A stretch of 64,000 bases of DNA, taken from Fulvivirga ligni (GTDB lineage: Bacteria; Bacteroidota; Bacteroidia; Cytophagales; Cyclobacteriaceae). The stretch covers positions 5,065,001-5,129,000 of the forward strand of contig NZ_CP089979.1 of the NCBI RefSeq assembly GCF_021389935.1. The letters run 5' to 3'. The notes below the pieces were generated by a model, which was not told where the DNA came from, ran no database searches, and was given only the letters and a program-made list of their open reading frames with translations. Below, piece after piece: positions 34,805 to 44,263 of the stretch (positions are counted from its first letter, which is position 1; each line of letters opens with the position of its first letter). Made by a program: the position numbers and the translations under genes.

Positions 34805-36704
34805 ATGTTATCTATTAATAACCTTTCTTATTTTATTGGTGGAAGAGCGCTTTATCAGGAAGCTTCTTTACACATTAAACCTAAAGACAAAATAGGCCTT
34901 ATTGGTCTTAACGGTGCTGGTAAGTCTACATTACTCAAATTGATCAATGGTAATTATCAGGCTGATGGTGGAGACATTAGTAAAAGTAATGAATGCACCA
35001 TTGGCTTCCTAAACCAGGATCTTCTCTCCTATCAAACTGAGGACAGCATTCTTTCGGTGGCTATGGAGGCCTTTGGTGAAGCTGTTGAAACTCAAAAGGC
35101 CATTGATAAAATATTAAAAAAGTTAGAAACGGATTACTCGGATGACCTAATCACAAAGCTCACAAAGCTTCAGGAGAAGTTTGAGCGACTGGAAGGTTAT
35201 TCGATGCAGGCTAAGGCCGAAGAAATACTAGAAGGTATCGGCTTTAAAACCGATGATCTCAGCAGACCACTAAAAGAATTTTCAGGAGGTTGGCGAATGA
35301 GAGTAATGCTGGCTAAACTTCTTTTAGAGAAGCCCTCTATACTCATGCTGGATGAGCCTACTAACCACCTTGACTTGCCTTCCATTGAGTGGGTTGAAAA
35401 TTACTTAAGAACCTATGAGGGCGCAGTAATCGTGGTTTCTCACGATAGAGAGTTTCTAAATAATACTATCAATAAAATAGTAGAAGTAGCTCAGCAGCAG
35501 CTAGTTTCGTATGAAGGCAATTATGATTTCTATTTGGAAGAAAAAGAGCTCAGAAGTGAGATTCAAAAAAATGCCTTTGAAAATCAGCAGCAAAAAATAA
35601 AACAAACTGAACGATTCATTGAAAAATTCAGAGCTAAAGCTACTAAAGCAAGACAAGTACAATCCAGGGTTAAAGCCCTTGACCGTATGGATAAAGTGGA
35701 GGATGTTATTGATACCAATGCTGTAGTTAACTTTAAGTTTGAATTCAAACAGAAATCCGGTAGACATGTGGTTAGACTTGAGGATATTAGCAAGGCATAT
35801 GGCGACCTAACTATTCTTAAAGATACCACCGCCAATATAGAGCGAGGCGATAAAATAGCTCTAATAGGTGCCAACGGAAAAGGTAAGTCTACTTTATTAA
35901 GAATTATTGATGGTAGTGAACCCATTTCCGGTAAAAGAGAACAAGGCTTTAATGTTGTAAAAGGATTTTATGCACAGCATCAGTTGGAATCATTAAAGGT
36001 TGATAATGGAATACTGGATGAGCTCAAGCAGGCCGGAACTGATAAAAACGAACTACAACTAAGACAAGTATTAGGATGCTTCCTATTTACTGATGAAGAT
36101 GTTTTCAAAAAAATCAAAGTACTGTCAGGAGGTGAAAAGTCTAGAGTAGCATTAGCTAAAACGTTGATATCAGAAGCCAACTTCCTCTTACTTGATGAAC
36201 CTACTAACCACTTAGATTTCCAATCAGAGAACATCTTAATACAAGCTTTACAGCAATATCAAGGTACTTTTATTACTGTTTCTCACAATAGACACTTTGT
36301 ATCCAAGGTGGCCAATAAAATTTGGTATATAGAAGATCACCAGATAAAAGAGTATTTGGGCACCTACAAAGAATATTTATACTGGAGAGAGAAAAAACCC
36401 AACTACAGTGGCGGCCGCACCTGTACAGAAAAAAGAAAAACCAGCTCCTGCACCTCGCAAAACTGAAGATGAAAAGCGCCTTCAATCCCTCAAGAGAGAA
36501 CTTTCTCAAGTTGAACAAAAGATTGATCAGCTAGAGCAAGCTTCCAGCGAATTAGAAGAAACAATGGCAGATCCCGAAGTATTCGGAAACCCAGACAAGC
36601 TTCTTGAAGCAAACACCAAATATGAAAAATTGAAATCTGAGTTAGAGAATCTAAACTCAGAGTGGGAAACCAAAGCAGAAGAAATTGATAGTATGGAAAG
36701 CTAA
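34805..36704 (+). CDS. ABC-F ATPase (Uup/Ettα-like) with a C-terminal frameshift
   Basis: Two ABC domains in one chain: Walker A GLNGAGKST and GANGKGKST, signatures FSGGWRMRVMLAK and LSGGEKSRVALAK, Walker B LMLDEPTNHLD and LLLDEPTNHLD. ABC-F proteins bind ribosomes and influence elongation or resistance. The first frame ends at 36466 after WREKKPNYSGGRTCT, an un-family-like tail. The next frame (36408-36704) gives the natural continuation AAAPVQKKEKPAPAPRKTED and a coiled coil of the Uup type ending at 36704. The switch lies near the A6 run at 36392-36397: removing one A restores one continuous protein of about 632 residues. A sequencing error, real mutation or slippage could explain it. Confidence 0.85.
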
Positions 36705-36748
36705 ACACTTTCCATACTTTAATTTCTTTTCCTTAACTGCACTAAGCT

Positions 36749-36844
36749 TTACAGCATGACCCCTACTAATATGATCATCCCTATTAAGAATAAAACTTGT
36801 ACATAAATAGCTCTAAATAGACTTCTGATAATTGTCTTACGCAT
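36749..36844 (-). CDS. Possible 31-residue single-TM protein
   Basis: Reads MRKTIIRSLFRAIYVQVLFL and ends IGMIILVGVML: three basic residues, then one hydrophobic helix. It lies 73 bases beyond the stop of the barrel gene, after its terminator. No other evidence such as an obvious ribosome-binding site is seen, so it may be chance. Confidence 0.3.
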   Translation of the reverse strand: MRKTIIRSLFRAIYVQVLFLIGMIILVGVML

Positions 36845-36865
36845 ATTAATCGTCGGTTTAAAAAA

Positions 36866-36900
36866 TTGCAGTTCAACTTATAGACTCACTATAAGTTGAA
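36866..36900 (-). terminator. Terminator of the sigma/anti-sigma operon
   Basis: Perfect 11-bp stem TTCAACTTATA/TATAAGTTGAA with a 7-base loop, followed on the minus strand by CTGCAATTTTTT, 17 bases after the stop codon. Confidence 0.7.
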
Positions 36901-36916
36901 AGGGTTGGAAGAATAG

Positions 36917-38689
36917 TTAAAAAATATATTTAAATCTGAAACCTATCTCTAAAACAGTAGGTCTTGACTCATAATCTGTCTCACTTTTTGTCACTGAAGT
37001 CAACGCTTGGCGTAACTGTGGTAAAAGTGAAATAGTATAGTGGTTATTCAATTCGTAGCTAAATTCAGACCCTAACAATCCGCTGATTTGATACGTTTTG
37101 TAAGGAGAATTATCACCTGCATCTACGGTAACATCTTCAATATCACCATCAGAACCGTCATAAGTATTCTTAATGAGAATATTATTAGCTATCCCTGATA
37201 ATAAAGTTACATTAAACTTCCTATCCAATAAAATGTATCCTGCTTGTAAAGGTACACTCACTAATTCGTAGGTATTGACCACCTCATAAGGTTTTGTAAA
37301 CTCTATAGTCAGCGCATCAGAAGAAGATTCATTGTCAATACTGTTAAATGAAGTTACTTTCTTACTGGTCTGAGCAAAAGAATTATTGGTAGCTACAACA
37401 TCAGAAACACTGGTAGCCTGCTGCTGCAAATAGCTTACACCACCTTGCACCAACAATTTTCTAGACACCCTTTTACCAAGATTTACTCCCACATTCATAC
37501 TTTGGCCAACTGCCTCTTCAGAGAAATTAGGGCTTCTTTTTATAGCTAGTCCATTTCCTTCAAAATCCATATTAGCGAGCACCTGATCATTACTACTACC
37601 AATGTTAGGATTAAATCTACCCGCTGAAACACCAATATCAGCCCAAAGACCATCTTCACTGCTAGTCTTATCCTTCGCTCTCTTTACCGGCACATATGCA
37701 TACCAAGGAACCATTTTCATTTCACGATCAAGCATAGCTGTATCAACATCTAAATATTCAAATCGCTTATCAAGCTCAGATAAAGATTCAGATGCCAACT
37801 CCCTGCTTACACTCTCATTAGCTGCATAATTATTAGCAATAGATGTATTGTCAGCCTCTATTGCTACCACTTCGGGTTTTACGCTGGAAGTATTATCGTT
37901 AACCACAGCATTAACCACCTGATTATCAGATGCATTATTGCTACTATTAGCTACTAACTCAGTCTTATTTTCATCTAAATTCATGACTTCATTTATCTTA
38001 TCATGTTCGTTAGATTCATTCGCACCAGAATGGTTTAAAGCACCATTGCTTTCTTTTTGATTAAAGGCAAAGCCATTATTCAAATCAGAATTATTGAACT
38101 CAGCAGAAGTAGCATTTTGATCAGTGCCATTCAGTCCCTCGTTTATAGATGCTTCGTTCACTCCGCTATCATTTGCTGCAACCGGAGTTACAGCGCCTGC
38201 CTGAACATCATGAGTGTTTTTTAAACTTTGATCAGAACTTACATTTGAGGAATTATTTTTTTGCTCAAGTAAAGCAACATTATCTGAATTCAATTGGTCT
38301 GCAACTTCCTTATTAGCCGTCGACGCGTTCTTATCATCCTCAATATTAGATGGTGATTCATTTGATAAGCCATTAGCTAATTCTGAAGAACCTGCTCTTT
38401 CATCATTAATAGCATTATCAGCAACGGCTCCTGGATTATTGAGTCCAGCTCCATCATGCTTTAGGTTGTACCAGTTATTAGTATATACGCCACCAACCGT
38501 TAATGCAAAAATAATAGAAGCCGCAGCCACCATCTGATACCAGAACAGTCGCCTTCTAATTTCACCATTTTTTGCATTGACCAAATCCAGTTCAATCTTG
38601 TCCCAGACATGATCCGGAACATCCACCTCTGCATCCTCAAAAGCATTTAGCCATTGCTCTTCGAAGCCCGATCTATTTTGCTTGTCCAT
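36917..38689 (-). CDS. Anti-sigma-like head, TM helix, long linker and outer-membrane barrel in one protein
   Basis: 590 residues. Residues 1-48 (FEEQWLNAFEDAEVDVPDHV) have the acidic, helical character of short anti-sigma heads. A single TM helix follows at about 50-69. Residues about 80-310 are low-complexity, rich in Asn, Ser, Ala, Asp and Glu. The C-terminal ~240 residues (DIGVSAGRFNPNIGS to LEIGFRFKYIF, ending in Phe) have the strand pattern of an 8-strand outer-membrane beta-barrel. It overlaps the ECF sigma gene by 17 bases. I infer a membrane-spanning regulator, or at least a sigma-linked membrane protein; the head could also be a sigma-independent cytoplasmic tail. Confidence 0.7.
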   Translation of the reverse strand: MDKQNRSGFEEQWLNAFEDAEVDVPDHVWDKIELDLVNAKNGEIRRRLFWYQMVAAASIIFALTVGGVYTNNWYNLKHDGAGLNNPGAVADNAINDERAGSSELANGLSNESPSNIEDDKNASTANKEVADQLNSDNVALLEQKNNSSNVSSDQSLKNTHDVQAGAVTPVAANDSGVNEASINEGLNGTDQNATSAEFNNSDLNNGFAFNQKESNGALNHSGANESNEHDKINEVMNLDENKTELVANSSNNASDNQVVNAVVNDNTSSVKPEVVAIEADNTSIANNYAANESVSRELASESLSELDKRFEYLDVDTAMLDREMKMVPWYAYVPVKRAKDKTSSEDGLWADIGVSAGRFNPNIGSSNDQVLANMDFEGNGLAIKRSPNFSEEAVGQSMNVGVNLGKRVSRKLLVQGGVSYLQQQATSVSDVVATNNSFAQTSKKVTSFNSIDNESSSDALTIEFTKPYEVVNTYELVSVPLQAGYILLDRKFNVTLLSGIANNILIKNTYDGSDGDIEDVTVDAGDNSPYKTYQISGLLGSEFSYELNNHYTISLLPQLRQALTSVTKSETDYESRPTVLEIGFRFKYIF

Positions 38690-39224
38690 AACTAAGTTTG
38701 TCTTCTTGTTTAAACTGTTCTCTTAAAAGAACTCTAGCCCTTGAATACTGAGACTTGGAGGTACCCTCACTGATGCTAAGTGTATCAGCTATCTCTTTGT
38801 GAGTGTATCCCTCAATAGCATATAGGTTAAATACCGCCTGGCAACCCGAAGGTAATTTCTGAATCATCTTAAGTAATTCTTTGAAATTAAAATCAGCTAG
38901 TGAAAAATCACTATCCTCAGTAAAATTCACATCATTAATATCTGTCATAGGAAACAGATATAGCTTACTCCGCTGATGATTTAAAGCAGTATTTACTACA
39001 ATCCTTTTTATCCAAAAGTCCAGTCTACATTCCCCTCTAAAAGTGCTTATTTTATCAAAAATCTTAATAAAAGCCTCTTGAATGATATCTTCAGCCTCCT
39101 GATCGAACTTAGAATATCGCATAGCAACTACCATCATCTTTTTTGCATAAAGATCATAGAGCTGCCTTTGAGATTCTCTTTTCCCCTGGCGACATCCTTG
39201 TAAAAGTTCTTTTTCAGATATCAT
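38673..39224 (-). CDS. ECF-type sigma-70 family sigma factor
   Basis: 183 residues. Region 2 covers about residues 20-80 (VAMRYSKFDQEAEDIIQEAF, DFWIKRIVVNTALNHQR), and region 4 about 115-170 (LPSGCQAVFNLYAIEGYTHKE and IADTLSISEGTSKSQYSRAR), with the typical -35 recognising helix-turn-helix. It starts transcription of envelope or stress genes. Its 17-base overlap with the next gene implies that the downstream protein controls it. A TAATTTTG element (TAnnTTTG form) at 39303-39310 on the minus strand may be its promoter. Confidence 0.93.
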   Translation of the reverse strand: MISEKELLQGCRQGKRESQRQLYDLYAKKMMVVAMRYSKFDQEAEDIIQEAFIKIFDKISTFRGECRLDFWIKRIVVNTALNHQRSKLYLFPMTDINDVNFTEDSDFSLADFNFKELLKMIQKLPSGCQAVFNLYAIEGYTHKEIADTLSISEGTSKSQYSRARVLLREQFKQEDKLSYGQAK

Positions 39225-39330
39225 TTAATACAATAAAAGTCCTAAGGCTTTGTTATTACAGACACAGCTTATGTTGAATAGGTTGTAATTATTATCTTAG
39301 TGCAAAATTAAAAATATTCCCGATAAGTAG

Positions 39331-40590
39331 ATGAATATTAGAACTATCCTCACATTATTTTCAATTTTACTCCTCACATCTAGTCAATTATTCAGTCAAT
39401 CCAAGAAACTTTTATACAAAAACGCCACATACGAATTTGAAATAAGAACAGTTTTATTGTATGGAGCTAATGCTTCCATGCTTTCACCCGCCGTTGCACT
39501 CATAGGGGCCAACGACCTTGTTCTTGAATTTGATGATTTAGTTGAGCGCGAAGAAAACTATAGAGCCAAGATTATTCACTGCAATAAAGACTGGACTCCT
39601 TCCCGACTCAAGGAAATCAACTACCTATATGACTACAACGAGTTCAATATAAATAATTACAAACTTTCAGTGGATACCAAAATAGCTTATGTGCATTATT
39701 CATTTAAAGTTCCTAATGTTAAAGTTCCTGGCAATTACGTTTTAGTAGTTTACCGCGGCACAGATGAATCAGATATTATTCTCTCTCATAGATTTATGGT
39801 TTATGATAATAAAGTAGGCATTGGACTTACCAGCAATCTTCAAGGCCTCACCTCTATGGATAGAAAACGCCAAAAACTAGATTTCATTATTAACTATGAA
39901 AACTATCCTATTCAAAACCCAGGCACAAGCATTCAGGTGGTCATAAGACAAAATCAAAGATGGGACAATGCCATTACCAACATTAAGCCCAATATGATAA
40001 GAGAAGCATCTTCAGAGGTAGAATACCAATATTTCAACGAAGAGAATAGTTTTCCTGCTGGAAATGAGTTTAGGTTTTTTGATATGCGTTCTATCCGATA
40101 CCCAGGTCAAAATGTTCAAAGGATAAATGCCAACACCAGGCCATCCACTGCAGATTTAATGTTAGATAAACCTCGGATTTATCAGCCATACACTCAATAT
40201 GATGATATCGAAGGAGAATTCTACATCGCTAATACAGATACCGGAAACGGCCCCACTCAGTCTGACTATCTTTCTGTAAACTTCAATCTTGATACAGACA
40301 AAATTAATGGAGACATATACTTGGTTGGAAGTATGAATAACTGGGAACTAAAAAATAAAATGACCTACAATAACAGCCTTCAACGATATACTACTGATAT
40401 GATTTTAAAACAGGGTTTTTACAACTACCAATATCTGGTTCAAAGTAAAGATTACGAGGCAAATTATCTCGAAGGAGATCACTATCAGACGGAAAACACC
40501 TATGAAATATTTGTCTACTACCAGTCTCCATCCAGCAGATCGGAACTACTCATCGGCTACAGCCAATACACCATGAACCCTGTAGATTGA
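39331..40590 (+). CDS. Type IX secretion system plug protein (DUF5103)
   Basis: 419 residues with a signal peptide (about 1-22, ending LFSQS). The DUF5103 architecture is visible: N-terminal beta-sandwich (SKKLLYKNATYEFEIRTVLL, EFDDLVEREENYRAKI, DWTPSRLKEINYLYDYNEFN) and a second Ig-like/CBM-like domain near 315-400 (GDIYLVGSMNNWELKNKMTY). In the T9SS of Flavobacterium the plug protein closes the SprA translocon on the periplasmic side. The gene is present here beside a sigma operon and not with the core translocon genes. It matches the presence of a type B T9SS cargo later in the window. Confidence 0.9.
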   Translation: MNIRTILTLFSILLLTSSQLFSQSKKLLYKNATYEFEIRTVLLYGANASMLSPAVALIGANDLVLEFDDLVEREENYRAKIIHCNKDWTPSRLKEINYLYDYNEFNINNYKLSVDTKIAYVHYSFKVPNVKVPGNYVLVVYRGTDESDIILSHRFMVYDNKVGIGLTSNLQGLTSMDRKRQKLDFIINYENYPIQNPGTSIQVVIRQNQRWDNAITNIKPNMIREASSEVEYQYFNEENSFPAGNEFRFFDMRSIRYPGQNVQRINANTRPSTADLMLDKPRIYQPYTQYDDIEGEFYIANTDTGNGPTQSDYLSVNFNLDTDKINGDIYLVGSMNNWELKNKMTYNNSLQRYTTDMILKQGFYNYQYLVQSKDYEANYLEGDHYQTENTYEIFVYYQSPSSRSELLIGYSQYTMNPVD

Positions 40591-40594
40591 TTCA

Positions 40595-41395
40595 TTAAGC
40601 GTAGTTAAATTCGTACTTCAACACTCTGCTATTTGGGTTGGAATTAGCAACATCCAACATTCCAAAGCCCTTATGTGTAAACCTTCCAAGTCCACAATTA
40701 AACACAAACTGCTGCACCTCCTTAGCGGCATATAGAGTGAATGGAAAAGTGTAACCACGTACCTCATATTTCACATCCTGATCATACACAGGGTAGATTC
40801 TGGCGAACTTCTTTTGAGCAGCTGTAAGTCTGGAAAGGTAAGTTTTATCCGGAACCAATTGAAATTTGTAGAAGCTAGCTAACTGTTCTTCAGTATACAT
40901 ATTAGCCGCCTGCATACGAGATATGGTAGACTCATAAAGCAAGTCTGAAAAATTATCAGTATCTGGTGGAATAAAGCGCTTAGCCGAATTATCATTAAAT
41001 GATGAATTCAATATTACTAAAGGAGAAATACAGATGAATTTAATTGAATCCTCCATTTCGATTTCTTCCTCTAACTCTACACCTTCAGGTTGCAGATATA
41101 ATCCTCCAAGTTCTACTTGATTAAAATCAAACAGATTCATCAGGAAGTAATCAATAAACTGCTTATTAGGACTGGAAAGCACCAAGGTCACCCTGGCAGA
41201 ATAAAAATGTAGCCCTTTTCTACTTACTTTTGTTTGTCCTTTTAGCCCTGAAAAGTTGTAAAACGAGTAATGTACGTACTTCTCATCACCACCCTTCATA
41301 AGTATACCCTTAATCATCTGCGCAAGCAGATATTGGTGGTGAAAAGGGACATGACTCCCCCTATTCTTTAAAAGAAAAATAATTCTAACTCTCAA
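40595..41395 (-). CDS. cas6: Cas6-like CRISPR endoribonuclease, stand-alone
   Basis: 266 residues. Ferredoxin-like (RAMP) fold signatures: MRVRIIFLLKNRGSHVPFHH and QYLLAQMIKGIL resemble the N-terminus of Pyrococcus Cas6, in which His46 lies in a YLHEV context; here His42 in KYVHYSFYNF is the likely general base. The catalytic Tyr31 position seems replaced by Lys29. A C-terminal glycine-rich loop, GLGRFTHKGFGML, matches the Cas6 G-loop. The only usable start is a TTG at 41395, since no in-frame ATG exists before the stop at 41441. Cas6 cuts CRISPR transcripts, but the window has no other cas gene and no CRISPR array, so it may be orphan or have another RNA substrate. Confidence 0.85.
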   Translation of the reverse strand: MRVRIIFLLKNRGSHVPFHHQYLLAQMIKGILMKGGDEKYVHYSFYNFSGLKGQTKVSRKGLHFYSARVTLVLSSPNKQFIDYFLMNLFDFNQVELGGLYLQPEGVELEEEIEMEDSIKFICISPLVILNSSFNDNSAKRFIPPDTDNFSDLLYESTISRMQAANMYTEEQLASFYKFQLVPDKTYLSRLTAAQKKFARIYPVYDQDVKYEVRGYTFPFTLYAAKEVQQFVFNCGLGRFTHKGFGMLDVANSNPNSRVLKYEFNYA

Positions 41396-41587
41396 CTTGA
41401 TTTTATTATTGACAAAAAAATTAAGGCTGCCCCAAACAAATTATCCTTCAAAAAAATATTGAGTATCTAAATACCAACAGACCAACTTTGGGCGAACACT
41501 AAATATTGAAAAAATATTTTAATAAAAATAATGTTTAATCAATAAATCTAAAAATTCAAGTCACATTTATTTTTAGCGTAAAATACA
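41396..41587. other. AT-rich gap between cas6 and ychF
   Basis: Very AT-rich, no gene. Probably holds the cas6 promoter on the minus strand; I see no clear box or repeat apart from the hairpin that follows. Confidence 0.4.
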
Positions 41588-41639
41588 ATAGCACTAAAAT
41601 GTTTTCAATTATTAATTAGAAGGTACATCTTAGTGCTAT
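41588..41639. other. Long inverted repeat beside cas6
   Basis: ATAGCACTAAAATG (41588-41601) pairs with CATCTTAGTGCTAT (41626-41639), 13 of 14 positions, around a 24-base loop. It lies 10 bases after the ychF stop on the minus strand and could be its terminator, although only a loose T-rich stretch follows. It is also the only long hairpin next to the Cas6-like gene. Confidence 0.55.
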
Positions 41640-41649
41640 AGCCTTTATT

Positions 41650-42747
41650 CTATACATTGAATCGGAAGTGCATAATATCGCCATCAGCCACTACATACTC
41701 CTTCCCTTCTATAGCAATTTTACCTGCTTCCTTACATGCAACTTCGGTTTTATAGGTTTGATAACTTTCTAGCTTAATTACCTCAGCCTTAATGAATCCC
41801 TTCTCAAAATCAGTGTGAATTACTCCCGCCGCCTGCGGAGCTTTCCATCCTTTCTTGATTGTCCAGGCTCTTACTTCAGTTACACCTGCGGTGAAATAAG
41901 TAATTAAATCCAATAAGCTATAAGCCGCTTTTATCAACTTGTTTAATCCAGACTCTTTCAAACTATACTCTTCCAGGAACATAGCTCTTTCATCAGCATC
42001 CTCTAGCTCAGCGATTTGCGCTTCTATTGAGGCAGATACCACCACTACTTCAGCGCCTTCGCTAGCAGCCATTTCTTTAAGCCTTTCAGAATATTCGTTG
42101 CCATTTGGAAGAGCAGTTTCTTCCACGTTCGCCACATATATTACTGGCTTGGCAGTTAATAACTGTAGGTCGGCCACAGCCTTTTTATCATCCGCATCCA
42201 GATCAATGCTTCTGGCATTTTTACCTTCTTCTAAATGTGCTTTATATTTCCTAACAATCTCAAGATCTTTCTTTGCCTTTGCATCTCCACTTTTGGCAAT
42301 CTTTTCTATCCTTAAGATCTTCTTATCAATTGATTCTAAGTCTTTTAGTTGTAGCTCAGTATCAATAACTTCTTTATCAGTGATGGGATCTACCTTGCCA
42401 TCTACGTGAACAATGTTATCATCCACAAAACATCTTACCACATGAGCAATAGCATCTACCTCTCTAATGTTCGCAAGAAACTGGTTTCCAAGACCTTCGC
42501 CTTTACTAGCTCCTTTTACCAGACCAGCAATATCCACAAACTCTATAGTAGTAGGGATAACTTTTTGTGGGTTAACCAAATCCTCTAGAACAGTTAACCT
42601 TTCATCTGGAACCGTGATAACACCAACATTGGGTTCAATAGTACAAAATGGAAAATTTGCAGCTTCTGCTTTATTATTAGATATCGCGTTAAAAAGAGTC
42701 GATTTACCTACGTTAGGTAATCCTACAATTCCACATTTAAGAGCCAT
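41650..42747 (-). CDS. ychF: Redox-regulated ATPase YchF
   Basis: 365 residues, Obg-family. G1 loop [17 protein letters not shown] at 6-22, G3 [19 protein letters not shown], the Obg-family-type ATP-binding NVEE motif ([16 protein letters not shown]), coiled-coil insertion (about 130-190), and a C-terminal TGS domain ([20 protein letters not shown] to HFRFNV). YchF hydrolyses ATP rather than GTP and is linked to ribosomes and redox stress. The protein is full length. It precedes a PerM-family gene after six bases. Confidence 0.97.
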   Translation of the reverse strand: MALKCGIVGLPNVGKSTLFNAISNNKAEAANFPFCTIEPNVGVITVPDERLTVLEDLVNPQKVIPTTIEFVDIAGLVKGASKGEGLGNQFLANIREVDAIAHVVRCFVDDNIVHVDGKVDPITDKEVIDTELQLKDLESIDKKILRIEKIAKSGDAKAKKDLEIVRKYKAHLEEGKNARSIDLDADDKKAVADLQLLTAKPVIYVANVEETALPNGNEYSERLKEMAASEGAEVVVVSASIEAQIAELEDADERAMFLEEYSLKESGLNKLIKAAYSLLDLITYFTAGVTEVRAWTIKKGWKAPQAAGVIHTDFEKGFIKAEVIKLESYQTYKTEVACKEAGKIAIEGKEYVVADGDIMHFRFNV

Positions 42748-42753
42748 GAAAAC

Positions 42754-43851
42754 TTATTTTTTCTGTAATTTAAAAACACTATAGCTTCTATAGCCATTGT
42801 ATAACTCTGAGAATGAGACTCTTATAACAGTGTAAACTGGTATAGCAGCGATCATTCCCGGAATGCCTGCTAAGGAAGCGCCTGCAAATATAATTATAAA
42901 TATTTCCAAAGGATGCGCTTTTACACTTTTAGAAAAAATCAATGGCTGTAGTAATATGTTATCTATCACCTGAACTGTAGCAAAAACAGAGCCTATCTTT
43001 ATAATCAAAAACATATAATGATGACTTGTGACCAGGTCTGTACCCGTAGAAACACCAACGATCACACCAAAACAAGCTCCAAGTAATGGACCTAAATAAG
43101 GAATAAGATTAGCTACTGCAGCAAATAATGCAATAGTCAAAGCATATTTGATCCCCAAAATGCTTAATCCTAAAGAGGCAATACTGAAAATTGCGAATAT
43201 CTGAAACAACAGACCAATCAAGTAGTTAGATAGCAGTCTTTCAATTTTATTGTATGCCGCTATAGTAACTTCAAAGTATCTATTAGGAATGAAACCTATG
43301 AGCTTTTTGCGCATAGAACCCATCTCATAAATCAAAAAGAAGGAAATAAAACTCACCGCTAAGATTCCAACCAAGATCTGACCTGTAACAGCAATTACGT
43401 TATTAATAACATTACCAAATTGAACATTGGAAATAACCTCTACAATGTTATTCTGAAGATTATCCACTATAAAACCTTCTTTTTCAGTAGTTAAATCATT
43501 ATTGATTAAGAAGTATTCAAAATTCCTAAGCGGAATGCTAAGGCGGGCGTAAAGGTCATTGTAATCCAGTCCTGAAATCACCTCAATCTGCTCGGAAATT
43601 AGAGGTATAAATAAGATTACGAACGATGTTAGAAAGCCTATAAGAACCGCATAAGATAAAATAACCGCCGCTAACCTTGGAATCTTAATATTATAAACCT
43701 GGGTATTGGCTATATATTGGGTCAGAGGCCTTAGAATGCTACTAACAACAATAGCAATAGCCGTATAAATAAAAATATCGATAAAAAGCCATCCTAGTAA
43801 AACGAATAAAGCTACAGCTATAAGGATGTATAAAATGGTTTTGCCTAACAT
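42754..43851 (-). CDS. AI-2E/PerM family transporter
   Basis: 365 residues with about seven TM segments: 5-35, 60-90, 150-175, 205-235, 240-275, 280-300 and 310-345. It has the conserved LLSNYLIGLLFQIFAI, ANLIPYLGPLLGACFGVIVG and the final GIPGMIAAIPVYTVIRVSF motifs of the family. The PerM/AI-2E family holds quorum-signal exporters and ion antiporters; the substrate here is unknown. It lies upstream of ychF on the minus strand and the two may be co-transcribed. Confidence 0.88.
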   Translation of the reverse strand: MLGKTILYILIAVALFVLLGWLFIDIFIYTAIAIVVSSILRPLTQYIANTQVYNIKIPRLAAVILSYAVLIGFLTSFVILFIPLISEQIEVISGLDYNDLYARLSIPLRNFEYFLINNDLTTEKEGFIVDNLQNNIVEVISNVQFGNVINNVIAVTGQILVGILAVSFISFFLIYEMGSMRKKLIGFIPNRYFEVTIAAYNKIERLLSNYLIGLLFQIFAIFSIASLGLSILGIKYALTIALFAAVANLIPYLGPLLGACFGVIVGVSTGTDLVTSHHYMFLIIKIGSVFATVQVIDNILLQPLIFSKSVKAHPLEIFIIIFAGASLAGIPGMIAAIPVYTVIRVSFSELYNGYRSYSVFKLQKK

Positions 43852-43862
43852 AGATCAAATAT

Positions 43863-43894
43863 AAAAAAAAGCCCTTGAAATCTTCAAGGGCTTT
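43863..43894 (-). terminator. Terminator after the PUR-family gene
   Basis: Perfect 12-bp stem AAAGCCCTTGAA/TTCAAGGGCTTT with a 3-base loop, followed on the minus strand by eight T. Confidence 0.9.
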
Positions 43895-43915
43895 AGTTAT
43901 CGTTTCTGTCAGGGT

Positions 43916-44263
43916 TTAATCCCATTTCAATTCTGTATCTATTTCAGAGTTATCTTCAATTTCACTCTCATCTGATGCTCTATCAAATTGTGTGAAGTCT
44001 ACATCTGGTAATAACTCCTCCTTCACATGACTTACCGTATTATTTAGCGCATCAACAAATTTGTTAAAATCTTCTTTATAAAGGAAGATCTTATGCTTCT
44101 CATACGTAAATCCATCATCCTTATATCTTCTTTTACTTTCTGTAATAGTAAGATAATAGTCATTCGAACGTGTAGCTTTTACATCAAAGAAATATGTCCT
44201 CTTCCCCGCTCTTACTCTTTCGGAAAATATTTCTTCTCTTTCGTTAGTATTATTCTCTTCCAC
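43916..44263 (-). CDS. PUR-family (DUF3276) nucleic-acid-binding protein
   Basis: 115 residues, GTG start at 44263 because a stop codon in frame precedes it and no ATG fits. RVRAGKRTYFFDVKATRSND, YYLTITESKRR and HKIFLYKEDFNKFVDALN form one beta-beta-beta-alpha PUR repeat, as in the DUF3276 family, a bacterial relative of PUR-alpha and of Borrelia BpuR, which bind RNA and DNA. The C-terminal tail is acidic (ASDESEIEDNSEIDTELKWD). It forms a single-gene transcript with its own strong terminator. Confidence 0.9.
   Translation of the reverse strand: MEENNTNEREEIFSERVRAGKRTYFFDVKATRSNDYYLTITESKRRYKDDGFTYEKHKIFLYKEDFNKFVDALNNTVSHVKEELLPDVDFTQFDRASDESEIEDNSEIDTELKWD

Noticed and set aside
40595-41640. 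A CRISPR array near the Cas6-like gene
   Set aside because: No series of short repeats with spacers exists there or anywhere else in the window; the 276-bp and 86-residue tandem repeats are coding and far too long.
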